Assembly: GCA_041394265.1 (NCBI GenBank)
Contig: JAWKIO010000005.1
Coordinates: 1,240,001-1,304,000 of the forward strand
Direction: 5' to 3'
Source: Acidimicrobiales bacterium
GTDB taxonomy: Bacteria; Actinomycetota; Acidimicrobiia; Acidimicrobiales; SZUA-35
DNA length: 64,000 bases
This document shows positions 27,632 to 35,559 of the stretch, piece after piece (within the stretch, counting starts at the first letter, position 1; each line of letters begins with the position of its first letter). The notes beneath the pieces are model-generated. The model was not told where the DNA came from. It saw only the letters and a program-made list of their open reading frames with translations, and did not search any database. A program made the translations under genes and the position numbers.

Positions 27632-28699
27632 TCAGTTCGGATCCGAGACGTCAAACCAGTCCTCGGGCATCGCATCGTGGAGATGGCGGTGGTGGAGATC
27701 GGGCACGTGCGGATGCACATGGACGCGTGGTTCGTGTCGGTGCGGGTGAGCGTGCCGTCGAGCGACGGGATGGCCGTCGTGATGCTCATGGTGGCCATCG
27801 TCGTGGGTGTGCTCGTGGTCGTGCTCGATCGGCTCGTGTCGATGGGCATGGCCGTGCGCCGACTCGATCGACAACGCCACGCCGGCGGCGGCCAGGACCA
27901 CGGCGACGAGCTGGACGGCGGTGACGGTCTCGTCGAGGACCGTCCACGCGATCGACGCCCCGATGAACGGCGCAGTGGCGAAGATGATCTGGCCACGGGC
28001 CGCTCCCAAGTCCCGGGCCCCTTTCACCCACAGCACGATCGACACGCCATACCCGACGGCACCGACGAGCAACGCTGCGGCGACGGTCGCAGCGTCGATT
28101 CCGGATCGGCCGCCGAGGGAGAGTCCGAGCGCCACGTTGGCTCCTCCGGCGACGAGACCCTTGAGGAGGACGATGTGCTCGGGACGCAACTGGTCGATCG
28201 TTGCGGTGACGCCGTTGTCGATCCCCCAGGCGACGCACGCGGCGGCGACGAGGGCAGCACCCAGGCTGATGCCGGCGCCCGGCTCGGCCACCAACAGCAC
28301 TCCGGCCGCGGTGACCAGGCCGGCGCCAGTCACGACACGCCAGCCCAGGTGCTCGCGAAAGATGGTCGCTGCGAGCGCCACCGTGGCGGCGAGTTCGAGG
28401 TTGAGGAGGATGGATGCCGTGGCGGCGGAGGTCCGGGCCAGCCCGGAGACGAGCAGCGCCGGACCGACCGCTCCACCGGCCACGACGGCAACGGCTGCCG
28501 GCCGCCACTCTCGTCGGAGGGCCGCTCGACTCGGTGGTGATTGCACCACCTGGGGAGCAACGGCGAGCCCGGCGCCGAGATACAACAAGCCCGCCAGCAC
28601 CAACGAAGAAACCTCACCGGCAAGCGCCGACGCTGCCGGCGCCGACGCGCCGAACAGCGCAGCGGCGACCAGGCAGCGAATGACCCCGGTGCGGTTCAC
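27632..28699 (-). CDS. EamA/DMT-family exporter with a histidine-rich C-terminal tail
   Basis: 355 aa. Residues 1-280 form about ten hydrophobic helices with the two-fold EamA repeat (LAATVALAATIFREHLGWRVVTGAGLVTAAGVLLV and, in the second half, AAPFIGASIAWTVLDETVTAVQLVAVVLAAAGVAL). After the last helix is a tail of about 70 residues (from HGHAHRHE) with some 24 histidines mixed with Asp and Glu. DMT transporters usually end at helix 10, so the tail is an addition that should bind Zn, Ni, Co or Cu at the membrane surface. A metal-related or metal-regulated exporter is inferred. Confidence 0.86.
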   Translation of the reverse strand: MNRTGVIRCLVAAALFGASAPAASALAGEVSSLVLAGLLYLGAGLAVAPQVVQSPPSRAALRREWRPAAVAVVAGGAVGPALLVSGLARTSAATASILLNLELAATVALAATIFREHLGWRVVTGAGLVTAAGVLLVAEPGAGISLGAALVAAACVAWGIDNGVTATIDQLRPEHIVLLKGLVAGGANVALGLSLGGRSGIDAATVAAALLVGAVGYGVSIVLWVKGARDLGAARGQIIFATAPFIGASIAWTVLDETVTAVQLVAVVLAAAGVALSIESAHGHAHRHEPIEHDHEHTHDDGHHEHHDGHPVARRHAHPHRHEPRVHVHPHVPDLHHRHLHDAMPEDWFDVSDPN

Positions 28700-28733
28700 C
28701 TCATCGGGGGCGCCTGGAGCGAACGGCCGATCG

Positions 28734-29957
28734 TCAGATCCGCTCGATGATCATGGCCGGCGCCATGCCACCGCCGGCGCACATGGTGATCAGCGCGAAC
28801 TGACCATCGGAGCGCTCGAGCTCATCGAGCGCGGTACCGATGAGCATGGCCCCGGTGGCGCCAATCGGATGGCCGAGCGCCATGGCGGCGCCGTTCACGT
28901 TGACCTTCTCGCGGTCGAGGTCGAGGTCACGCTGGAACTTCTCCGATACCACCGCGAAGGCCTCGTTGATCTCCCAGATGTCGATGTCGTCGATCGTGAG
29001 TCCGGCCTTGGCGAGGACCTTGCGAGCGGCCGGCACCGGCGCGTTCAGCATGAGGGTGGGGCAGTCGCCCATGTTGGCGGTGGCCACGACACGGGCCCGA
29101 GCCTTGAGACCATGAGCCTTGGCGTAGTCGGGGCTGGCCCACAGGATCGCCGCCGAACCGTCGACGACACCCGAGGAGTTGCCGGCGTGATGGACATGCT
29201 GGATGTCGACGTCGGGGTACTTCTGGTTGATCAGCTCACGGAAGGTCTTGGAGTCCTCGGAGTGGCGATAGTCGGCGACGGCCGGGAAGCTCGGCGGTAG
29301 GGAGGCCAGCGACTCGGCGGTGGTGCCGGGGCGGGGGAACTGTTCACGATCGAGGGCGATGGTGCCGTCGAGGTTGTAGACCGGCACGAGGCTCTTGTCG
29401 AAGCGGCCCTCGGTGATCGCTCGATGGGCACGAGCCTGCGAGAGCGCGGCGAGCTCGTCGAGCGTCTCACGCGAAATGCCCTCGATGGTGGCGATGGCGT
29501 CGGCGCACACGCCCTGGTGCGACTGAGGGTGCAGTTCCTGAAGATGCGGGTTGTTGGCGCCCATCGGGAGGACACCCTTCTTGGGCAGCGACATCATCTC
29601 GGTCCCACCGGAGACGACGAGGTCTTCCATGCCGGCCATGACGGCGGCGGCTGCGATGTTGGCGCTCGTGATGCCCGAGCCACAGAAGCGGTCGAGGGTC
29701 ATGCCAGAGGCTCGTACGTCGTAGCCGGCATCGAGTGCCGACATGCGGCCGAGGTCGCCGCCCTGCTCGCACACCTGGGCGCTGGTTCCCCACACGACGT
29801 CGTCGACGTCGCCGGTGTCGATGCCGGTGCGTTCGGCGAGTGCTCGCAGCACGGTCGAGCCGAGGTGCTGTGGGTGGAGATGCGCAAGCGCACCCTTGCC
29901 TTGCTTGCCGATTCCGCGGGGCGTGCGACAAGCGTCGATGATCAATGCTTCACCCAT
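28734..29957 (-). CDS. Acetyl-CoA C-acyltransferase (thiolase)
   Basis: A 407-aa thiolase. The nucleophilic Cys92 lies in LDRFCGSGITS, the other catalytic residues in WEINEAFAVV, NGAAMALGHPIGATG (His) and ITMCAGGGMAPAMI (second Cys). N-terminal IIDACRTPRGIGKQGKGALA is also standard. It should cleave 3-ketoacyl-CoA or form acetoacetyl-CoA in beta-oxidation or a related route, consistent with the acyl-CoA dehydrogenase, thioesterase and SDR genes nearby. Its 5' side faces the repeat array at 30065-30168. Confidence 0.94.
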   Translation of the reverse strand: MGEALIIDACRTPRGIGKQGKGALAHLHPQHLGSTVLRALAERTGIDTGDVDDVVWGTSAQVCEQGGDLGRMSALDAGYDVRASGMTLDRFCGSGITSANIAAAAVMAGMEDLVVSGGTEMMSLPKKGVLPMGANNPHLQELHPQSHQGVCADAIATIEGISRETLDELAALSQARAHRAITEGRFDKSLVPVYNLDGTIALDREQFPRPGTTAESLASLPPSFPAVADYRHSEDSKTFRELINQKYPDVDIQHVHHAGNSSGVVDGSAAILWASPDYAKAHGLKARARVVATANMGDCPTLMLNAPVPAARKVLAKAGLTIDDIDIWEINEAFAVVSEKFQRDLDLDREKVNVNGAAMALGHPIGATGAMLIGTALDELERSDGQFALITMCAGGGMAPAMIIERI

Positions 29958-30323
29958 GGTGAGCCTCCTGAGGTGTGGTCGAACCCGGTGGTCGAGCTGC
30001 CACAGCTTCGATCACGGGAGCGGTCAAGGCAATTCGCCGCCCGGTGATGATGTTCTTGCGCACCAACCGTCCGCGCTGAAGCCCAAACCGGCGAACTGTC
30101 CGCACTGAAGCTCAGAATCGGGCTCCAGTGTGGACAGTTCAACGAGATGGGCTCCCGTGCGGACAGTTCAAGGGGACCGGCGCTGGGGACCCGGACTGCT
30201 AGGTCAGCGGGAGGGGTCACTGGCGCGTAACCCCGAGTTCACACACAGGAATCGGCCCGGCTGAGCGACCGGCCGTGCACCCGGTGTAAGTTCGACCATG
30301 GTCCGAATTGGGAGATGGCAGCG
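29958..30323. other. 366-bp noncoding region between thiolase and glutamate importer
   Basis: The region separates divergently transcribed genes and has no plausible protein. It contains the four-copy palindromic repeat array at 30065-30168. Nearer the importer, a TAAGTT hexamer (30287-30292) could be a -10 element and GACCATGGTC (30294-30303) is a short perfect palindrome. GGGAG at 30310-30314 is the likely ribosome site for the importer ATPase. Confidence 0.7.
30065..30168. repeat. Four-copy 20-bp repeat array arranged as a large palindrome
   Basis: Copies A (30065-30084) and B (30094-30113) read AAC[C/T]GTCCGC[G/A]CTGAAGC[C/T]C; copies C (30120-30139) and D (30149-30168) are the same unit inverted (GGGCTCC-[A/C]GTG[T/C]GGACAGTT). 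A to B and C to D are both exactly 29 bp apart, with unrelated 9-bp spacers. B and C are separated by 6 bp and, with one extra base each side, would form a 21-bp RNA stem with a single mismatch and two G-U pairs; A and D could pair outside it with 16 of 20 matches. It could be a multi-site operator, a mobile-element end cluster or a structured RNA. Confidence 0.8.
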
Positions 30324-31070
30324 ATGACCAAGGGTGATCCGCTGGTCGTGATGTCCGGCATCAACAAGTGGTACGGCGACATGCACGCCCTCAAGGACAT
30401 CGATCTCACGGTCCACGAGGGCGAGGTCGTGGTCGTCATCGGCCCGTCAGGTTCGGGCAAGTCCACACTCATCCGAACGATCAACCGTCTCGAGCCGATC
30501 CAGGAAGGTGAGATCCGGATCGACGGCGAGTTGCTGCCCGAGGAGGGAAAGGGGCTGGCCAAGCTTCGAGCCGAGGTCGGCATGGTCTTCCAGTCGTTCA
30601 ACCTCTTCGCCCACAAGACCATCCTCGAGAACGTGACCCTCGGACCGATCAAGGTCCTGAAGATGAAGAAGCCCGATGCCGAGGCCGAGGCCCGCATCCT
30701 GCTCGATCGCGTCGGTGTCGGCCACCAGGCCGCCAAGTATCCGGCCGAGCTCTCCGGCGGACAGCAACAGCGAGTGGCGATCGCTCGTGCGCTCGCGATG
30801 AAGCCCAAGGTGATGCTGTTCGACGAGCCGACGTCGGCGCTCGACCCCGAGATGATCAACGAGGTGCTGCAGGTCATGCTCGATCTCGCCGAGCAGGGAA
30901 CCACCATGGTGGTCGTGACCCACGAGATGGGGTTCGCCCGCTCGGCTGGCGACCGCATCATCTTCATGGAGTCGGGCGCCATCGTCGAAGAGAACGAGCC
31001 CGAGGCGTTCTACCAGAATCCGAAGTCCGAGCGAGCGAGGAGCTTCCTCTCGAAGATCATCCAGCACTGA
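30324..31070 (+). CDS. gluA: Polar amino acid ABC transporter ATPase (glutamate type)
   Basis: A 248-aa ABC ATPase: Walker A IGPSGSGKSTLIRTINRLE, Q-loop VFQSFNLFAHKTILENV, signature LSGGQQQRVAIARAL, Walker B VMLFDEPTSALDPEM and switch VTHEMGFARSAGDR. All are canonical for the GlnQ/GluA group, which energises uptake of glutamate, glutamine or related polar amino acids. The ATG at 30324 is 9 bp after GGGAG; an ATG at 30315 is too close to it. It heads a gluABCD-ordered operon with a hairpin before the next gene. The exact amino acid cannot be read from sequence. Confidence 0.94.
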   Translation: MTKGDPLVVMSGINKWYGDMHALKDIDLTVHEGEVVVVIGPSGSGKSTLIRTINRLEPIQEGEIRIDGELLPEEGKGLAKLRAEVGMVFQSFNLFAHKTILENVTLGPIKVLKMKKPDAEAEARILLDRVGVGHQAAKYPAELSGGQQQRVAIARALAMKPKVMLFDEPTSALDPEMINEVLQVMLDLAEQGTTMVVVTHEMGFARSAGDRIIFMESGAIVEENEPEAFYQNPKSERARSFLSKIIQH

Positions 31071-31071
31071 C

Positions 31072-31098
31072 CGGTCGGCGGCCGTCCTGCGCCGACCG
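31072..31098 (+). promoter_or_regulatory. Intercistronic hairpin between ABC ATPase and binding-protein genes
   Basis: CGGTCGGCG (31072-31080) and CGCCGACCG (31090-31098) form a perfect 9-bp GC-rich stem with a 9-nt loop. It starts directly after the ATPase stop codon and has no T-run. In ABC importer operons such elements often stabilise or partially terminate the message so that the binding protein is made in excess; that role here is inferred. Confidence 0.55.
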
Positions 31099-31157
31099 CT
31101 GAGAACCCGACGACCGTCTCGGTCGCCGGTCAACGACAAAGGGAGAGAGAAAACCCA

Positions 31158-32012
31158 ATGAAGACAAGCTATGCAGTGAGACTCGGCGCCGTGGTTGCGG
31201 GAGCGGCGATGTTCGCAGCGGCCTGCAGCTCCGACAGCGCCGGCTCAGGCGGCGATGCCTCGGCCGGCGACAGCGGTGGAGGCGAAGCGAGCGGCGAGAC
31301 CCTGAAGGTCGGTGTCAAGTACGACCAGCCGTTGTTCGGGGTGAACACCCCGGACGGTGTGGTCGGCTTCGATGCCGAGATCGCCAAGATCATCGGCGAA
31401 GAGCTCGGTCGACCCGTGGAGTTCCAGGAGGCGGTCTCCGCCAACCGTGAGACCTTCCTCGAGCAGGGCACCGTCGAGGTCGTGGTCGCCACCTACACCA
31501 TCAACGACGCCCGCAAGGAGAAGATCAGCTTCGCCGGCCCGTACTACGTCGCCGGACAAGACATCATGGTTCCCGCCGACAACCCACTCGGCATCGCCGG
31601 CATCGATGATCTGAACAGCGCCGACGTCACCGTCTGCACGGCAGAGGGATCCACGTCACTCGAGAACCTCCAGTCCATGGCACCCGACGCCGACATCGTC
31701 ACCTTCGACACCTATTCGAAGTGCGCCGACGCCATGGGTCAGGGTCGAGCCGACGCCGTCAGCACCGACAACGTGATCCTCCTCGGCCTCGCCTCGGAGT
31801 CCGACGGCGCCTACGTGCTGGTCGAGAACCCCTTCACCGAGGAGCCGTATGGCATCGGTGTGGCCAAGGACTCGCCACTGCGCTGCGAGATCAACACGAT
31901 CCTCACCACCATCTATGAGGACGGTCGTTGGGCCCAGGCCTACCAGGACACCATCGGGACGGTCGTCTCCACCACGCCGGAGCCGCCGGCGGTCGACAAC
32001 GAGGGTTGCTGA
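31158..32012 (+). CDS. gluB: Extracellular glutamate-type solute-binding lipoprotein
   Basis: A 284-aa type 3 solute-binding protein. The signal peptide ends with FAAAC, giving lipidated Cys23, then a Ser/Gly-rich linker. The binding domain begins LKVGVKYDQPLFG and includes VVGFDAEIAKIIGEELG, NRETFLEQGTVEVVVATYTINDARKEKISFAGPYYVAGQDIMV and ADAVSTDNVILLG, all typical of GluB/GlnH. GGGAGAG upstream is a strong ribosome site. It captures the amino acid outside the membrane and delivers it to the two permeases that follow. Confidence 0.94.
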   Translation: MKTSYAVRLGAVVAGAAMFAAACSSDSAGSGGDASAGDSGGGEASGETLKVGVKYDQPLFGVNTPDGVVGFDAEIAKIIGEELGRPVEFQEAVSANRETFLEQGTVEVVVATYTINDARKEKISFAGPYYVAGQDIMVPADNPLGIAGIDDLNSADVTVCTAEGSTSLENLQSMAPDADIVTFDTYSKCADAMGQGRADAVSTDNVILLGLASESDGAYVLVENPFTEEPYGIGVAKDSPLRCEINTILTTIYEDGRWAQAYQDTIGTVVSTTPEPPAVDNEGC

Positions 32013-32039
32013 CCTCATGAGCCGCCCCGGAGGGACACG

Positions 32040-32693
32040 ATGAACTTCGATCGCGTCTTCGACGAATACGGCGACCAGATCGCGAGCGCGACCTGGACCA
32101 CGGTGTCGCTGGCTCTGCTCAGCTTCGCCCTCGCCCTGGTCGTCGGGATCGTCATCGTCTCCCTCCGGGTCAGCCCCATCCCACCGCTGGCGCGCTTTGC
32201 GTCGTGGTACGTCTCGTTCTTTCGCAACGAGCCACTCATCGTCATCTTCTTCCTGGCGTACTTTGCGCTCGGCGAGATCGGTCTGGTGTTCGACGCCTTC
32301 CCGACCTCGGTCGCCGCTCTCGGCCTCTACACCGGCGCCTACATGGCGGAGGTGCTGCGATCGGGCATCAACGCGGTGAGTGCTGGCCAGATCGAGGCCG
32401 GCCGCGCCATCGGGCTGAGCTTCATCCCGCTGCTCACGCTGATCGTCGTGCCACAGGCGCTCCGCACGGTCATTGCTCCGATCGGCAACCTGTTCGTCGC
32501 CAACTTCAAGAACACCTCGATCGCCCTCACGATCTCGACCGTCGAGCTCACGGCCGTCACCAGCCGGATGCTCAACGCCTCGATCGGCACGTGGACGGTC
32601 CTGTTCGTGGTGACGGCCATTTACCTGATCTTCCTGCTGCCCTTCGGTTGGCTCTTCCGCCGGCTCGAAGCCCGATACGCCATCAAGCGATAG
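32040..32693 (+). CDS. gluC: Polar amino acid ABC permease, first subunit
   Basis: A 217-aa HisM-type permease with about five helices. The FRNEPLIVIFFLAYFALGEIG segment and the cytoplasmic EAA loop EAGRAIGLSFIPLLTLIVVPQALRTVIAPIGN, which docks on the ATPase, are characteristic. It lies 27 bp after the binding-protein gene and 14 bp before the second permease. With that subunit it forms the heterodimeric channel. Confidence 0.92.
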   Translation: MNFDRVFDEYGDQIASATWTTVSLALLSFALALVVGIVIVSLRVSPIPPLARFASWYVSFFRNEPLIVIFFLAYFALGEIGLVFDAFPTSVAALGLYTGAYMAEVLRSGINAVSAGQIEAGRAIGLSFIPLLTLIVVPQALRTVIAPIGNLFVANFKNTSIALTISTVELTAVTSRMLNASIGTWTVLFVVTAIYLIFLLPFGWLFRRLEARYAIKR

Positions 32694-32707
32694 GACGAGG
32701 AGGGGCC

Positions 32708-33592
32708 GTGGCAAAGAATCACCTGATCGAGGAACTCGGACCGAAGGGTCGGCGCAAGGTTCGTATCGGAACAGCGATCAGCCTCGTGGTGCTCGCACTG
32801 CTGGCAGCGGTCGTCCTGATGCGGCTCAATGATCGCGGCCAGCTCGAAGCGGGAAAGTGGACCGACCTGTTCGAAGGCGGGACCATCGAGTTCCTCGCCA
32901 ACGGGTTGTGGGCCAGCCTGAAAGCCGCAGTGGTCGCCGGCATCCTGGCGACCGCGCTGGGGTTTGGCCTGGCCCTGATGCGGCTCTCCAAGTCGGTCGT
33001 TGCGAGCACGATCTCCGTGACCTGGGTCGAGCTGTTCCGCGGCATTCCGCTGCTTCTCACGATCCTCGGCGTTTTCGCCGTCGCCGGATCCGACGACAAA
33101 CTCGGCGTCTTCTGGTCCGTCGTGGTCGGGTTGATGCTCTACAACTCGGCGGTGCTGTCGGAGATCTTCCGCAGCGGCGTGCGCTCGCTCGACCGTGGCC
33201 AGACCGAAGCGGCACAGGCCGTCGGCATGACCTACTGGCAGACCATGTTCCTCGTCGTGCTCCCCCAGGCGGTACGGCGCATGATTCCGGCGATCGTCGC
33301 CCAGATGGCCACGCTCACCAAGGACGTCTCGCTCGGCTACGTGGTCAGCTACCCCGAGTTCGTTCGCCGTGGAGCGGGCCTGTCCAACATTCCCGGCAGT
33401 CGGGTCGGCAATTTCCAGGCCTACGTGTTCGTCGGTGTCGTCTACTTCTGCGTGATCTGGGCCATGGCGAAACTGGCCGAACTCCTCGAGCGACGGACCG
33501 AGTCGAGCCCGAAGCTGGCGACTCTCGATGAAGACGAAGAGCTCGCGGTCGAGTTGGCGGGCGTCGGCGACTCGACCGCCGTGCCCATCTGA
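32708..33592 (+). CDS. gluD: Polar amino acid ABC permease, second subunit
   Basis: 294 aa from a GTG preceded by GAGGAGGGG. A basic cytoplasmic N terminus is followed by an extra first helix (ISLVVLALLAAVVLM) and the HisM-type permease domain with VELFRGIPLLLTILG, and the EAA loop EAAQAVGMTYWQTMFLVVLPQAVRRMIPAIVAQ. The acidic C-terminal tail (LDEDEELAVELAG) is longer than in GlnP-like subunits, as in corynebacterial GluD. It completes the importer operon; transcription probably stops before 33639. Confidence 0.92.
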   Translation: MAKNHLIEELGPKGRRKVRIGTAISLVVLALLAAVVLMRLNDRGQLEAGKWTDLFEGGTIEFLANGLWASLKAAVVAGILATALGFGLALMRLSKSVVASTISVTWVELFRGIPLLLTILGVFAVAGSDDKLGVFWSVVVGLMLYNSAVLSEIFRSGVRSLDRGQTEAAQAVGMTYWQTMFLVVLPQAVRRMIPAIVAQMATLTKDVSLGYVVSYPEFVRRGAGLSNIPGSRVGNFQAYVFVGVVYFCVIWAMAKLAELLERRTESSPKLATLDEDEELAVELAGVGDSTAVPI

Positions 33593-33620
33593 GTCCCCGA
33601 CGGTCGGAGTCGAACGATGA

Positions 33621-33641
33621 GTGCACTATCCTGCACTTGTG
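33621..33641 (+). promoter_or_regulatory. Compact promoter with GCACT repeats; probable leaderless start
   Basis: TATCCT (33627-33632) fits an actinobacterial -10 hexamer and ends 6 bp before the GTG start of the XRE-cupin gene at 33639, leaving no room for a leader. It is bracketed by GCACT at 33623-33627 and again at 33633-33637, a direct repeat that would let a bound regulator cover the -10 element. Autoregulation by the gene product is a reasonable inference. Confidence 0.45.
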
Positions 33642-34196
33642 AATGCATCCAATATCGAGCTGGCGGAATCCGTCCGAAGACTGCGGTCCGAACGACAGTG
33701 GACACTTGATCATGCGGCCGCTCGCCTTGGCATCAGTCGGCGACTGCTCGCTCAGATCGAAGCAGGTGAGGCAAACCCGTCGCTGTCGACACTCCTCGCC
33801 ATCGCCGATGGCTTCGACCTCCATCTGAGCGAACTGCTCGCGCCTGAGCCGTCCACGTCGCCGGTGACGCTGGGGCACCTGCCAGCTGACGCTCCCGTCC
33901 AGTGGTCGACGCCGACCGGCAGCGAAGCGCGCCTGTTGGCCGGTCGCGGCCCGCTCGAGCTGTGGACCTGGTCGCTCCAGCCCGGCGACGAACGGACCTC
34001 GGACGCCCATCGTGCCGGGAGCATGGAGGCAGTGCATGTGATCAACGGGACGGTCACGCTCGAGGTCGGCACCGAAACGGTTTCGCTCGGGGCGGGCAGC
34101 TCGGCCATCTTCGAGGCGAGCCTGCCGCACGCGTATCGCAATGACCGGAAGCGGGTCGCCCGCTTTCTGCTGACCGTGAACGATCCGGTGGTCTGA
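33639..34196 (+). CDS. XRE-family regulator with C-terminal cupin domain
   Basis: 185 aa. An N-terminal helix-turn-helix (residues about 8-62: RLRSERQWTLDHAAARLGISRRLLAQIEAGEANPS...) is followed by a cupin domain (about 105-180) with EAVHVINGTVTLEVGTETVSLGAGSSAIFEASLPHAY. Such MerR/PuuR-like proteins sense small metabolites through the cupin and repress neighbouring transport or catabolic genes. The gene is followed after one base by an EamA exporter on the same strand, its obvious target. The GTG start follows a promoter-like sequence and the message is probably leaderless. Confidence 0.88.
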   Translation: MNASNIELAESVRRLRSERQWTLDHAAARLGISRRLLAQIEAGEANPSLSTLLAIADGFDLHLSELLAPEPSTSPVTLGHLPADAPVQWSTPTGSEARLLAGRGPLELWTWSLQPGDERTSDAHRAGSMEAVHVINGTVTLEVGTETVSLGAGSSAIFEASLPHAYRNDRKRVARFLLTVNDPVV

Positions 34197-34197
34197 C

Positions 34198-35088
34198 GTG
34201 GCAGCAATCCTTGCTCTTGCCGCCGCCGCCGTCTTTGGCGCCGCCGACTTCACCGGTGGCAGCGCGACCCGCCGGATTCCCATCCTCACCGTGACGTTGC
34301 TCACCAGTTCGGTCGGCGTTGTCCTGGCCGGCGTGCTGGTGGCGGCGCTCGGTGGCGAGTGGAGTGCCAGCGCCGTCGGATGGGGTGCATTGGGTGGAAC
34401 CTGCGGCCTCGTCGGCCTGTCGCTGCTCTACCTGGGCCTGGCCAGCGGACCGAATCGTCTGGTGAGCCCGGTGAGCGCGGTCCTGGCGGCCGTCATACCC
34501 GTGGCGGTTGGCATCGGCACGGGCGACCGCCCTGATGCGCTGGGTATGATGGGCCTCGTGCTCGCCGCCCCTGCGATTTGGCTCGTCGCCGGAGGCGACT
34601 TGTTACCCAGTGCCGGAGGCGACTTGTTACCCAGCGCCGGAGGCGACCTACAACCCAGTGCCGGAGGCGAGCGAGCACCCATCCCCGGCCGCTCGCCGTT
34701 GTTGCTCGCAGCGGGTGCCGGAGTTGGCTTCGGCTTGTTCTTCACCTGCCTGGCCCAGACCCCCGACGATGCGGGGGCCATTCCGCTGCTGGCGGCGCGG
34801 GTGACCTCGACGGTGCTGCTGGTGGTCGCAGCCACGCAGAGGCGACCGGCACGGCCGGAACGACGCGGCGCGCTGCTGGCCATCGCCGCAGGGACGCTCG
34901 ACATGAGTGCCAACGGGTTGTTCCTGTGGTCGACGCGGCTGGGCGACCTGGCGGTCGTCGGGGCGTTGGTGAGCCTGTTCCCGGTCACCACGATCCTGCT
35001 GGCGATGGGGATCCTCCATGAGCGACTCACCCGATCCCAGGCCACCGGCCTCGGTTTGGCGGTCGTGACGGCCGCCTTGCTGAGCTGA
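34198..35088 (+). CDS. EamA/DMT-family exporter with a repetitive linker
   Basis: A 296-aa polytopic protein with two EamA repeats of about five helices each; the first begins LALAAAAVFGAADFTGGSATRR and the second ends VSLFPVTTILLAMGILHERLTRSQATGLGLAVVTAALLS. The two halves are joined by four tandem near-copies of an eight-residue unit (AGGDLLPS), an unusual insertion encoded by 24-bp repeats. It starts with GTG one base after the XRE-cupin regulator stop, so both are one transcript; the exporter probably removes the metabolite that the regulator senses. Confidence 0.86.
   Translation: MAAILALAAAAVFGAADFTGGSATRRIPILTVTLLTSSVGVVLAGVLVAALGGEWSASAVGWGALGGTCGLVGLSLLYLGLASGPNRLVSPVSAVLAAVIPVAVGIGTGDRPDALGMMGLVLAAPAIWLVAGGDLLPSAGGDLLPSAGGDLQPSAGGERAPIPGRSPLLLAAGAGVGFGLFFTCLAQTPDDAGAIPLLAARVTSTVLLVVAATQRRPARPERRGALLAIAAGTLDMSANGLFLWSTRLGDLAVVGALVSLFPVTTILLAMGILHERLTRSQATGLGLAVVTAALLS
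34588..34683 (+). repeat. 24-bp in-frame tandem repeat inside the EamA exporter
   Basis: Units start at 34588, 34612, 34636 and 34660. Units 1 and 2 (GCCGGAGGCGAC-TTGTTACCCAG[T/C]) differ only at the last base; unit 3 differs mainly in the TTGTT part; unit 4 keeps only GCCGGAGGCGA. They encode repeats of AGGDLLPS in the loop between the two transporter halves. Near-identity at DNA level points to recent slippage or duplication. Confidence 0.88.
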
Positions 35089-35089
35089 C

Positions 35090-35491
35090 CTACTGACGAG
35101 CTTTGGCGGGGAGCTCGGCGAGATCGACCCACGCCTGCTTGTGGTCGGTCCACACCTGAGCGCTCGGTGCCACGGTCGAGCGGTCGTCGAGTGTGCCGGC
35201 CTTCAGCGCGATGATGCCGGCGGGTTCGACAAGGGCCGAGTAGATGGGTGATCCGCACGATCCACAGAACCGACGATGCACGTAGACGGCATCGCCGCTT
35301 TCACCTCGATCCTCGAAGGTCGCCAGTTCGCCGGTGACGTCGATCTGGTCTTCCGTGATCACCAGGTTGACCGAGAAGGCGCCGCCACTCTGGCGCTGGC
35401 AGTGATCGCAGTGGCACACGACGGTGGCCATCACGTCGCCCTGGACCTCGTAGGAAAGCTGACCACAAAGGCATCGACCGGTGAATGTCAT
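35090..35491 (-). CDS. GFA/CENP-V domain zinc protein
   Basis: A 133-aa member of the glutathione-dependent formaldehyde-activating (GFA) superfamily. The zinc ligands lie in GRCLCGQLSYEV, VVCHCDHCQRQSGGAF and RRFCGSCGSPIYS, the full set of structural and catalytic-site cysteines. Family members bind small thiol adducts, but most are uncharacterised and mycothiol would replace glutathione in an actinobacterium. It converges on the EamA exporter with only one base between stop codons. Confidence 0.9.
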   Translation of the reverse strand: MTFTGRCLCGQLSYEVQGDVMATVVCHCDHCQRQSGGAFSVNLVITEDQIDVTGELATFEDRGESGDAVYVHRRFCGSCGSPIYSALVEPAGIIALKAGTLDDRSTVAPSAQVWTDHKQAWVDLAELPAKARQ

Positions 35492-35559
35492 GCGGCGAAG
35501 CTAGCAGGCATGCGATGTGGGTTCGATCTCACCGCGGCCTGGTGTGTGAAGCCAGTCGG

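Noticed and set aside
27041..28540. 499-codon open frame on the plus strand
   Set aside because: Opposite the thioesterase and EamA genes; it includes low-complexity stretches generated by the antisense of the His-rich tail.
30294..30303. GACCATGGTC palindrome before the glutamate importer
   Set aside because: Only 10 bp long, so it can occur by chance; mentioned in the gap description but not promoted to an operator.
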